Shown here piece by piece: positions 11,660-22,778 of a stretch of DNA of 64,000 bases (positions are counted from its first letter, which is position 1; every line of letters starts with the position of its first letter). The notes under the pieces are model-generated. The model was not told the origin of the DNA, ran no database searches, and was given only the letters and a program-made list of their open reading frames with translations. The stretch covers positions 6,268,152-6,332,151 of the forward strand of contig NC_067197.1 of the NCBI RefSeq assembly GCF_000699445.3. Reading direction: 5' to 3'. A program made the translations under genes and the position numbers. The DNA comes from Schistosoma haematobium (Eukaryota; Platyhelminthes; Trematoda; Strigeidida; Schistosomatidae).

Positions 11660-14600
11660 ATGAGTATAAGAAACTCAGCAGGTGTTGGCTACGGCACACA
11701 CAACTGTGAAATACAAACCCAAAGCTCTGAGCTCGTTAATAGTCAGTTTCAGTCTTTCAATCCTATCGATCAATGCACAGATACGAGTTATATTCTGAAC
11801 TCATGTAATTCATAATATGCTATACGACTAGCTTATCAGATCCCAAAGAGCTTCAAAAAATATGTTGCAACATGTTCACCACCCCTAAGTTTTGTGAATG
11901 GTTGAAGCATGAGTGGTTGTATTCGAGCATAGACAAGTATGTGGTTTTTATATCACCATATATTTTCCTCAGGGAAATATTTCTAAGGGTTAATGACTTT
12001 CAGCTGATATTGCGGGAATACTTTCCTACCTTAAAGTCTCGAATGTTAAGTCGAGTTCATTGGTCAACTATTCGACGGATCATAGGGAGACCACGTCGTT
12101 TCAGTGCCACGTTCCTCTCTGAAGAACGGCACTCTGTGCAAGTAAAACGTAAAAATATACAATACATACAGCACATCATTTTAACAAGTTCTCTTGGTCC
12201 AATGGCGTCAGAACATTTAGATAATCTTTTATTATGCTTGCCACCGGCAATTCGAATTCCCCTTCGATTACCAGTTGGTATTAGAGTATGTGTTTGGTGA
12301 GTACATGTCATTTGATTTAAGTCCATTTAGTCTTCACACTCCCATGCAGGGTTTATATCTTGGACTGATACAAAATTCGTGTCCAGGTGATGGACATTAT
12401 GCTGTTTGGGTTGATGAGTTAATTATTTCAAATGATTACATGGAAATGAAATCTTCCAGATATTACGGCTGTCAAATTGTTCCAGAAGAAAATGTTTTTC
12501 CTTTACCAAATCAGTCGTTACCACCTTCTGTAACACTTTCAGAGATTCGCAGTTATTTTAAAGAAAATATAATAAACAGTGATGTCACTGTTTTTTCGTC
12601 TGAATTTAATACTAACTTCATAAATACCATGAATAAAACGGTCGAATCATCTAGTAATCGTTTACATTGTGTTGTTCGTAAGTAAATCTCCAAACAAGTC
12701 TAATAATTCATTAGAATCATCACCTACTTGTGGACCTTTATTAAGTGAAAGTGTATGTGGTGCAAATCATATACAGATGAATAATTCACAAGTTTCATCA
12801 GGAGATCTTTTAATCCCAAAACCTAAATTCGATAATCCTTCTGTAATAACATCACCGTGTTCAGAACAAACATCTTCCCAGAAAACCGACTATCAGTCTT
12901 ACAATAGATTTCTTATTAATATTGTAAGTTATTTGTTAAGTATATGCTTGTTCTTTTTTGTACCTTATAATCGCTTTTGTCGAGCTGTTAACTTCATTAT
13001 TGAGTCATCTCCTTTTTTGTTTGTGAAGAAATAATAAACTCGATAATCTAGTCATTGTTAAATGTAATAGCAATATGTGGCTAGGTTTTGAGTTGTACTT
13101 CGTTCTCGGTAACTGTTTGAAGTATCGATAAAATTTTCGTAAATATTAGAATTCTTTTTCAATAAATGTTTAGAACTAGGGATCAGTTGGAAAGAAATCA
13201 GTGTACGTAATACTATGGAGTAATTTTAGCTCATTAATTTATACTCCTTTACTTGGTTTAATTTTAGAAAACTCTCATAGCAATTTGATTGTTCTATAAA
13301 TTTACAAGGTAAAATACAGAAATTCTAGTGACGATATGACAGTAGGAAATGATTGAAGGGTTAAATCAACCGAAATGATGCACAGAAAAGGTATATAAAA
13401 TGAGATATCATTCATAAGGGTTTGTGTTTTCCCCTTGTCGATATTCAGGACTGAATTTCCGTGTCTCTATTGGATATATGGACCCTGATTGGTTTCCTCA
13501 ATATTACCCACAGTTACTGGTTTTTATTGTAATTTTAGATTGTGGATATCAGTGGAATGCATAGTGTGCGTCTCATTCTGTCCGGGATAATGATTTAAAA
13601 ATGTAAAGGTGGATAGGTGATAACAAGGCGAAATTGAGCCTTGGGCATCAGTACATCGAGTCAATTTGCTTCAGTATGGTAGTAGAGAACAAGAAAAACA
13701 AATATAAAATGAGTGAAAAGATTAAAGCAAAATAAATCGTGTGATAAGTGTTTAGGTTTAAGGGAAGATATAGACTGAATTAATCTCTATCATTGTCATT
13801 TCTCTTGAGCTCTATCACTAAGAATCTCCAAGTAAGAACTGTTTTTTCTAAATAGAATAGACTATTAGTGATTTCATGATCAGGTACTGTTATGAGTTCT
13901 CTTATTAAGTCCCAGCTACTCTTATTGCTTAGTAACTTTGGACACTGACTCACTCGACAAGTCTCCAAATTGAGACACTGTTGAATAGAAACGTAATTAT
14001 ATTCCAAATAACAAGGGTGGATGTAAATGGGAATCACAATAAGAGAAATGTTAGTATATTTATAATTTTTACGTAAGAAGATTTTAGAGTATTCTCCAAG
14101 TATCCTCTAACTGGTAGGTTAGGAAATGGCCAACCAGCGTGCCCCAACATAATCCTGCATGGAACATGCTTTTATCTAATCGATATGCAGCTAACAGTTG
14201 CGTAGTTTGATTTGGTAACCGTTATCCATTTTCCGATCTGTTTCAGCCAACTGCACTCAGCACTGGTTCACAACAATTAGATAACTTAACTTCTTCATTT
14301 AGTGATTCACTCTTGAATATATGCTATTTAAATACAAAATATGAACACATGTATCTTCCCTCAAAGCCCTCAATAGGTCTGAACTGTTTATTGTTTTTGC
14401 TTCCATGTACAGCATGTGATATACTTCATTTGTATATCCATCATTTGAGGGGAAGACCTTTGCATTCATAGGTATGATGCTTCCATTGTCACTTCAGAAA
14501 TTCTCTGTGTTATACGAAGTACTTTTACATAAGATATGAAGGTTTGCTTTACACCTTTGAAAAAGCCGCGTTCTTAAATCACAAATTAAAACACGTTTAA

Positions 14601-17600
14601 AACCTAGAGACAGTTAAATTTTTCAGTGATGTTATGAAGCTTTTACTTATCCCTAATACCTTCATTTATATTTTATGCTTATTTTTAAAAGATTAAACTT
14701 CACAAGATTTTAGAGAGAAAACGTTCATCAATTGAAACATTAAAACAATTAAATGATACTGCTGAAATAAAGGTAATTTTGTTTATCTGAAGTTAGTAAT
14801 CTGCAATTATTGTTCATCCTCAAAGCTTTCAGAAAACCAGAATAACATCACTGTACAATTTCAACATACTTATGCAAAACTCATATTAAATATAGATAAA
14901 ATTAATCGAGAATTAAAACATTATATGAATCAAGTACTTCTATACGTGTCAACTGTAAGTTCACTTCTTTAAAATACAAATATGACATTAAAATAAAATG
15001 ACTTGTATGATTTAAATTTTCAGCTAAACATGTTTTCGTTAAATTTTGGAATTATTGCTTGGCAAAAAACATGGTTAATTGTAAACTATTTAATTTTGAA
15101 ATCAACTATCCATTGTATATTCTTAAATATATGGGTAACATTAAGAATTTCAGATATATCGTCCGTCGTGAAAAACAGTAAATTGTGCAAATAGATTTTT
15201 ACTTTATCAGAAACTGATCTAAATAATAATTTTGAAACTGTAAAGTATAAAACTGATTGATGTTATTGATTCTCTACAACGACCTAATGTATTCAGCAAA
15301 AGCTGGGATTTTTTTAACGACTGTCCAGTTTTATAGTCTACATCACGGACTGACTTTATTGAGACAAGCATTGAGAATCAGAAGTCAATGGACAGATTTT
15401 TTCCTAGCATTGTACTCCTCAGTAGTGTGCACTTATGGAGTCACTGGAAATTGAACCTAACACCTTCAGGTTGCGCGGTGTCTGCTTGTCTTTTTGTCCA
15501 CAAAGTCAGCATCCAATGTTTCACACGTTTAACTTCGATTGATTCGCGAGCTGGTCAACTGTCTGATAAGAAATATGAAGATTCCGATTTGTTTTACTCA
15601 TGTGTACTAGGAAATATATTATTTCATCGTTCTCCAAATACAAATCTGGTGATTTCGAATTCACCATTTTCCATGTTAATGTAGTAATCCATACACCAAG
15701 TATAGGTTCATGTTCTTAACGACATCTGAACCTGGAACCAGCCGGTTAAATGCTGAGTAGTATAATCTCTAGGCCACCCTTTCCGCTTTCCATATTACTT
15801 TCTGATACTTTTTAATCGTTACAATTTTGAAACTTTGTAAATGTATTATTCATTAACGCTTATTTGCATTGTTTTTTCCCTACACTTTATTAATTCTTCT
15901 TGTTTTATGGTTTTTAATCGATGTGACAAATTAAACTAACACATATGTATATTAGCTTCTTTGTCGTTTTTCTCTTTTGAATTCTCACATTTTAAAACAC
16001 AGTCGAATGGGCTACTATATATAATTTCATCATGTTAGGATTATGAAAAATCTTTGGTGCTGTATTTGTTTTACATTTATTCAAACTATATTTCACGTCG
16101 TTTTTCCATAATTTTAAAACAATATCAGCGGTCTCTGACTTCCTTTGTGGAGCGGTTGGCTCATTGGTTAAGGTGTCCGACTTTCAACCATTACGTCACA
16201 GATTCGAAATCCACCCCACCTATTTCGGTTTAGGCAACCAGGTAATATCATCAGCCCCCACATTTGATGCGTCGCTTGACATCACCTTCACGAATCTGTA
16301 CCTGGTAGTGAGATAATAATAACAGTAATCTCGCGTCCTCCATCCATAATTTGGTTTCTGTAATGTATGTGGTTGTTTTACTCAGCCCTTTTCTCATTGT
16401 TGCCATGAGGTTAATTAATCACTTCATTTGCCATATGTTTTCGTCTTTAGAAGTTTAACAAGTAGAATAATAAATCAGAAAAATGTACTCGATAACCAAA
16501 TACTAACCATGATCAACATTTCCTGTTTTTAGGTTTTTAAATGTTCCTAGTTACTCCTAGATTCTTTTACAGTCGACAGGTGTTACTCCTCAAATCTTTT
16601 AAGTCTGTCAAACCCTATTTAATCCTCAATACAATATGTTCAGATAAATAAAACACACTTTAATTTATTGATATTAATGAACGTTTCACTCCAGATATTA
16701 GGAACTACTTCGTTTGTCCTATCTAATTTCACTAATACGAGTCAATTTCTTCCTGAAAATAATGGTTTGAATGCAAACTTCGACTATACAAATAATGTGG
16801 CTGGTTTCCCGATAGGTTTAACGAACTATTTGTTCGTAAACTCGTATTGTACGATTCACCCAACAATTACATTGTTTTTAAGTCACTTATCCTAAGTTTT
16901 ACCAACAGACATCCACCTTGCACAGCTACAATTTTCATGATGTAACCGTTATGTCCACCGATGCGATGTTTCTTCTGTCTGTTGTTTAGTCTCTATTTTC
17001 CATATCTTCTTCGTTTCGGACTTATTGCAGTGCACTGTACAATCGTCTTTCTGCATTTTATTTTCCTATAGATGGCACAAGAACATAACATGGTAGAATT
17101 AAATTCCGTTATCGACTGGAGACGTCGCTGTGATGATGAAGCTCAAGAAATAGTTAATCGGATGAAAGAATTACAAGTAATATGTTTTTGAAATTGTTAG
17201 AAAGAAAATAAGTAATCTGAAAGTCTAAATACATAAAAAAAAAGAAGGACTGGTTTAGGAAAACGTTGAACTTCTTGGTCGAAAACTGGGTTAAAATCGT
17301 TTGTCTGATTAGCTAAGTTTTCGAATTAAATATGTGTAAATTTTACTGACTGTCCCGAACGTATCTGCTACCTTGACATAATAATTAGGCTTACCTATAG
17401 TAATGTCAAAATGGAGTTGAAAAGGTGATTTTTGACAGTAAAAGCAATCTAGTGGGTTTATACGTTATTCTGTAAAAACTATTGAAGTTAATGCAAAAAT
17501 TAACTTGCAAAAGGATAGCATTAAAAACACTAAAAATTGTTACTGAAAAGTACTGTCAAAATCATATCGATCCAAACTCTTAATCACTCAAGCGACACAA

Positions 17601-20600
17601 AATTGTTGATTCTATCTGTTCACACGTCACGGATATTTCTCGATGAATCATTCTCTTTCCCATGTATATATATGCTCGAATCCTATTAATAGCCTTTGGC
17701 TTGCCTAGATGTGCCTTGATTCGATTTGACTATAAACTCGCCTCTGTATTCGCTAACACACAAACATTAGCCTTTCTGCTCCAAATTCGCTCGATGTGCT
17801 TATAACATTGTTATCTGTGCTATCCGCTAATAAACTATAGTCGCCGCCTCTTATTGCATTCTGAATTCGAACACTTGGGATTTATGTACTAACGGTTATC
17901 AAGGTGATTGATTAACGAAGCTAAGTCACTACAATATATCACAAAGGTTTCATGTATCGGATGATATGTTACCGACTAATCTTTGGACTTCAAATGTGTT
18001 TCGTCGCAATTACCGATATATGTGCCCAAACCTTGCATTCAAATCTTATTAAAAGCCTGAAAGCTTCAGAAACGTAGTATACATTTCTAAATAATCCTGA
18101 AAAAGTGTGTTCTGTCATTTTTTAAATATTCTACTCAGCTTTAGATCTGAAAGCCCTATCTATGGGGATAAAATTGTGCGAAGTAAACCACCCGACCGTT
18201 GCTGCTACCTTGACGTGGTGGTCGGGCTTGCCTATCGTGATGAATCGATCGAGCTATACTGACTGGAATAATCGTTCCTCGAGGTCCTATCATACCAGAC
18301 ATATCGGTTGAAGAGTGGTAAGATCACAAGTAGTAAATCCGAGGTCGTACTGCTGACTGTACAGAGGTGTGACGGTAGTAAGTTGTTCCTTGGCAACGAG
18401 CATGATAGCGATGCTGCCTTCCCATAAGGAAGGGTGGGGTTAAAAAAGGTTGACCGCAAAAATGCGCACCTCACCTTATCTCTCGCATTTACGTCTCCGG
18501 TGAAAAAGTTCCAATAAGTATGTTGTTAACACGGAAAATACCATGTACTCACTAGTGACTAGCTTTGTGAAGGAATTCTCGGAGTTCTAATGAGAAGCCG
18601 TGACTAGTGGAGCTATTCCGTGTCGGGTAGAAACAGGTATCTACCTCAGTACAATGGGAGATGGTCGCGTAATTTCGTGGATTGGTCGAGGTTAGACACT
18701 AACACTGTTGGATGCCGGCTCAGTGGTCTAGTAGGTTGAGCGTTCGCGCTCGAGACCGAAGGCCCTGGTTTCGAATCCGGCGAGCGGGTTCGTGGGTGCA
18801 CACTGCTGTAGAGTCCCACAATAAGACGAAGCGATCGTCCAGTGCTTCCAGGTTTTCTATGGTGGCCTAACTGAAATCGGTTCATGATCTCGATCAATAA
18901 GTTGAAAATCTCCAAAACCGTATTCTGATGCTCACATAAAGGTCGTGTGTTACCGACCTCAAGCAGTTGTCCCTTAGGCACCGCGGTCACACTCTCAGGT
19001 CACTAAAACCACCCCTGACCCAATTTCTTTCTCTGGTGCCTCCAGAGGAACCCTCCGACGGTGTGGGCAACTGGAAGTGATAACTGCCTTCATACCTCTA
19101 ACAGCACAAATTCAAAACTTCACACACGTTCATTTCGATAACCTAATCAATCAGAGAAACGATCTTAATCCAATTCCCAACTAGGGATTCAAATGTTATG
19201 CTGAACCAATCTTTTTGCTGTTATGTCTCAAAGGAAATAGTCGATTTATATCCTTTATTCGTTGGATGTCATGTTTGGAAGCCCAGTTGAATGTTAGTTT
19301 GAAAGACAGATCTGGTAGTTAACATTAAATGTTACTACAATGATACTTCCTCTACGTACGCTATCATGACAGCTAACTTAAAATCATATTTTTGAGCTTT
19401 ACATTTTATATATATATGTAATTACTTATTTGATAACATAGTAGTTTGTGTCTAGTATTCAAGATCAGAAAGTAAAGTTCAATTCGTTCAAATCCTCTAC
19501 GAATTTATGTTCATCATTATTGTCTTCGGTGACAGAAGATCAGGTCTAATCTCAATATATCATTCAATATACCAAATGATCCAGGATAATATCTACATAC
19601 TCCGTACCTTACAATCAATCTAGGCGTTGATGCAGACCATTCACAAAGGAGCATTTTGCATTTAATGCAAAAAAACACGTCTTGAACATACCTACATTAT
19701 TACTCAAGTTTTTGAGTAGACTCTGGATTTTATCCAGATCTTCCCAGGAAGGAGATCACATCACCTTTTTTTAAAATTGCATTCGATAAGCTGGAGTGCT
19801 TCAATTAAGCTATTTTATACTTTTTAACCAACATTAACAGTAATTCACCTTGCGATAAAAAGCTAAAGTAAATTTTCATTTTGTTCATTGAACCATAAAA
19901 ATTTCTTTTCAGACATACAAATTAATTAATGAAGACAAATTGGATCTTGTTGCTAAGCTTATTTCTATTCTCATACATTTAAGTGTAAGTTAAAATTTTA
20001 ATGAATATAAAGACTATTCATCATAAAAATAAAATATAGAATTTATCTGATCATCGGTACATGAATCAAATCCCAGCGTGTATTGACGACATTCTCAAAG
20101 AGATTAAACATGGTATTCACCCAAATAATTTGAAGTAAGAATATTTGATGAATTTGTTACATGTTTACTGCTTGTATTATGGTGTTTTTTTTATTAAAAA
20201 AAAGATTAATGTGACAAGTTTTCAACCTATCTATGTATCAATCAGGTTTTCTGAATATCTTCACACTTAGTGTACATTTACTACTCACTCACTCATACTT
20301 TCTTCATTGAATAATTGTGTCAGTCAGTCAGCTACAACGTAGGACCAGGCACATATATGCATCGGTTTAAGTTGCAATACCTCATTAGCACAACAAGATG
20401 AACACCGGATTCATAGAAGTAGTTAATTCAGAGGTGGTAATATATAAAAGAAAGATTGCAATAAGGATATAGTACAGGAAGAAAGAATTAGTTCATAGAA
20501 AGAAAGGTATGAAGCGATTTTAATCTCTTAGTTCAAGGGAAGACAGGGAGTGTATACACCGACGCCATTGTGATCGATTCTGAACCATGTCACCCACAGT

Positions 20601-21451
20601 CTCCAACCATTGGTTACGATAGTCACACAGACCACAACCAAGTAGTTTGCATCTACCAACATGGCTCAGACTATAAGTTAGTGACTTCAAGGACTGGTGC
20701 CACGTTTTGATTTATTTATTTAAACACATAAACATTGGTACAAGGAGGCACCAAGTAGATATGCGCCACATAAATCATTCGATTTTTGTGAGGGCTGTGA
20801 TACTGCCCGAGTGCTCAGACCGAAGCAGGTGGTTTTCTTAGGGGGCCACTCCCCGAGCCTTTGACCTGAAGGTCTGATCCACAAGGCAGTGGGGCATCGT
20901 GTGGAGATGCAGTCCCATGGTAGCCGGTGACCAACGATTGGTTCATACGCCATTTTATCCCGCAGGATACTGGAGCCCATGTGCACCATAGATTTGGAAT
21001 CCGGTTAAAACGCCAGATATTCGCTTTTCGTCCTCTCAATTTCGTAAACACCCCCGCCACGAGAAGACAGTGAGTAGGACTTCCCTGGCAGAGGTTGTAT
21101 ACGCGTGAGAGAATTTCGAGAGGTAGGGCCCACCCCACTGTCGGCCATACCAGGGCATTTGGGGGCTACGTTTTGATTTGGCTGCCCCTAACTTACTTCC
21201 AACCATCCTCAACACTAGTCAGCATTGCGCGTTATGGTAATTGATGTTTAGGCATACGTAACACGTGGCCCAACCATCTCAGTCGATAAATAATTGTATC
21301 GCTATTTTTTTATATATTTTATTACAGATGTTTTGAGTCTACAGTGGAAAATTTTATTGGACAAATTATAAATCCAATTACAAATACTATCTATTCACGA
21401 ATGTATCAATATCCTATGATGTCGAATTCACAAGTTTCAGACAATATTTAA
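11660..21451 (+). CDS. lin9: LIN-9 homologue (DIRP domain, MuvB/DREAM complex)
   Basis: LIN-9 is a core MuvB subunit that works with E2F/RB or MYB proteins to repress or activate cell-cycle genes in the nucleus. Exons: 11660-11804, 11840-11936, 11973-12285, 12350-12677, 12715-12923, 14692-14772, 14826-14954, 17072-17176, 19913-19984, 20040-20134, 21328-21451. All junctions are GT-AG, and the total of 1,698 nt gives 565 residues plus stop. The DIRP domain covers about residues 50-150, with FCEWLKHEWLYSSIDK and REYFPTLKSRMLSRVHW. The C-terminal helical region (about 365-565) has LHKILERKRSSIETLKQLN, RRRCDDEAQEIVNRM and CFESTVENFIGQI, as in LIN-9. The segment after DIRP is divergent. The start is provisional: an AG lies at 11643-11644, 15 nt before the ATG, and could be a cis or spliced-leader acceptor. 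Several introns are 35-64 nt; later ones reach 2.7 kb and hold retroelements. Confidence 0.9.
14041..14215 (+). repeat. dispersed repeat, copy 2 (first copy at 706-885)
   Basis: This lies in lin-9 intron 5 (12924-14691) and matches 706-885 over about 170 bp with scattered substitutions and small indels. Same orientation; family unknown. Confidence 0.55.
16146..16325 (+). mobile_element. tRNA-derived SINE-like repeat
   Basis: This lies in lin-9 intron 7 (14955-17071). It has an A-box-like GTTGGCTCATTGG (16155-16167) and a B-box-like AGATTCGAAATCC (16200-16212) at tRNA-like spacing. A non-tRNA body follows, with an AATAATAAC tail near 16315-16322. It cannot form a clean cloverleaf, so I call it a SINE-type relic rather than a tRNA gene. 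Confidence 0.6.
18543..18930 (+). mobile_element. tRNA-derived SINE with hammerhead motif, inside an SR2 fragment
   Basis: About 390 bp interrupts the SR2 fragment. The tRNA-related part begins near 18706 with an A box GGCTCAGTGGTCTAG (18717-18731) and a B box GGTTTCGAATCC (18767-18778). A hammerhead-like segment and a shared 3' block containing CCAGTGCTTCCAGGTTTTC follow. The same family occurs at 32458-32660 and in part, reversed, at 32367-32420 and 61770-61930. It resembles the Sm-alpha/hammerhead SINE group of schistosomes. Confidence 0.75.
18798..18845 (+). ncRNA. degenerate hammerhead ribozyme motif in SINE
   Basis: Stem I arms GCACACTG and CCAGTGC pair with an indel. The core CTGATGAG is changed to CTGCTGTAGAG, stem II TCCCACAATAAGA is followed by CGAAG instead of CGAAA, and a GTC cleavage triplet lies at 18837-18839. 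The architecture is clear, but the core changes make activity unlikely. Confidence 0.55.
20319..21288 (-). mobile_element. 5'-truncated SR2 (RTE) copy with nested insertion
   Basis: On the minus strand this is the last roughly 510 bp of SR2: the end of the RT C-terminal region (near 21288) down to the TGAC-repeat 3' end (20319). It is split by the 454-bp element below. A 9-bp direct repeat AATAATTGT (20310-20318 and 21289-21297) flanks it. It lies in lin-9 intron 10, antisense to the gene. Confidence 0.9.
20714..21167 (-). mobile_element. 454-bp SINE-like element nested in SR2
   Basis: It is flanked by a 12-bp direct repeat ACGTTTTGATTT (20702-20713 and 21168-21179) that belongs to the host SR2 copy. 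Read on the minus strand, it starts AGCCCCCAAATGCCCTGGTA and ends in an AAAT-type tail, which is the pattern of a target-primed retroposon. A second copy with the same 5' start lies at 63453-63973. There is no clear coding capacity and no clear tRNA-type A/B boxes, so its driver is unknown. Confidence 0.85.
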
Positions 21452-22199
21452 TATGTTAAATGTTACTTTCTTTTTTTGGGGGGGGGGAAGGGGCTAATTT
21501 CTCTTGTTCTATTTATTTTCATGTTGATTTTGAGTTCATTATTTGTTTGTTTCTTTTTATTTTCTTTTTAAAACTATTTATTATTTAAAAGGATCAATTT
21601 TTAAATAGGATACTATCTGATTGTGTAATGTATTTCATAATGGTTATTGTATTTTATTGAACATATGATATGTTTCGACAATTAATGGTTTTTATGTTTT
21701 AAAGTTTTTTGTCAGTAAAAAAATTGTAGTAAATTCATCATCACATTGTTTTGTATATATATAAAACAGATCATGTTTTCATAATTAGGATATGTCTTAG
21801 AGTTGATTCATTTGTCAGTCAGTTATATAGTTGAACTCCTTTTCATTTACTGTTGTATCAATAGTAATGAAGTCATTTTTAGCTTTCACATTATATCTCT
21901 ACCAAGTTTAGTAATGTGAATATAAGAATTTGAACTTTATTGATAAAACTAGTTTAATCAACTGTTATTCCAACTCAGAATCTCTTTTCATACACCCAAC
22001 AAGTTTTCTACTGAATGTCTCGAATTCCACTGCCAGCTATTCTATAAAACTTGTAAAGAATGGCTATTTTTAGGTAATCCATTCAGGACCTACAATGCCA
22101 ACAGAGACTAGTCAAGATTAAGTCTTAAATATCAACAATATGAGAGTTTAAACCCATACTAACTAAAAGCAATATACCCGTTGATCAAATTAGTGCGTA

Positions 22200-22345
22200 C
22201 GCCAATTCACTAGCTTGTTTAAAGCGATATATGATGGGTTTGAGTATCGACGTAAGCATCAATCTTGCGTTCGAGTACTTCCAACTGACGAGTTACGAAT
22301 AGCGTGAAACGCGCGTGCTGGATTCCACTGTTTATCTACTCCTTG
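22200..22345 (+). mobile_element. Sm-alpha-like repeat with hammerhead motif
   Basis: It lies between the convergent lin-9 and PPIL2 genes. It has a B-box-like GCGTTCGAGTACTT (22267-22280), then the hammerhead-like run 22279-22332: CTGACGAG core, GTGAAACGCGCG, and CTGGATTCCACTG as the stem I partner. The cleavage triplet reads GTG instead of GTC and stem II is weak, so this copy is probably inactive. The CTGGATTCCACTG ending is characteristic of schistosome Sm-alpha hammerheads. Confidence 0.7.
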
Positions 22346-22778
22346 TTTAGCCAATATCTGGTTCCTTGAGGTTCGTCGGATAATTGAGAGGTTGTGTTGA
22401 TCACATGATCAGATGTTTAATGTGTACATAATACTTCTATTGTAACAATTATGAATTAGTCTGTTAGTCCTGTAAGCAGAATTCGAAACTATTGAAGATG
22501 TTCCCAGTGTGTCACAATACACAGCATATACTTTATGAAATTAAAGGCGTATTCTCGAAGTTCTAGGTTACAATTTAACGCCAATTCAGCGCGTGCATAA
22601 ATATTTTGGGTGTTATAGCGAAGGGATATAAAAACTCTACATCGTTCTCACTTCAGTTTTTGAGAAAATTTCAACTGTCAAAATGCCATGTAGATGTGAA
22701 TCATGCAAAATAACAAAACACTATTTGGTAAGGAAAAAATATCTTTGATAATATACAAAAATCCGTCGAAAAATAATA

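Larger units (their letters stand above)
18191..19110 (+). mobile_element. SR2 5'-end fragment, interrupted by a SINE
   Basis: CCCGACC at 18191 starts a copy of the SR2 5' region that matches 7366-7910 in order. The P1-like pair CCCGACC/GGTCGGG is perfect. The match breaks at about 18542, resumes at about 18931 (GGTCGTGTG...), and stops near 19110, where the full element would enter its endonuclease. The gap is filled by the SINE described next. It lies in lin-9 intron 8. Retaining the 5' end and lacking the rest is opposite to the usual 5' truncation. Confidence 0.85.

Noticed and set aside
16146..16215. tRNA gene
   Set aside because: A and B boxes are present, but the acceptor and anticodon arms do not pair well and a SINE-like body and tail follow.
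20720..21138. Open frames inside the 454-bp element
   Set aside because: They differ from the second copy at 63453, where stops and indels break them, so they are not conserved coding sequence.
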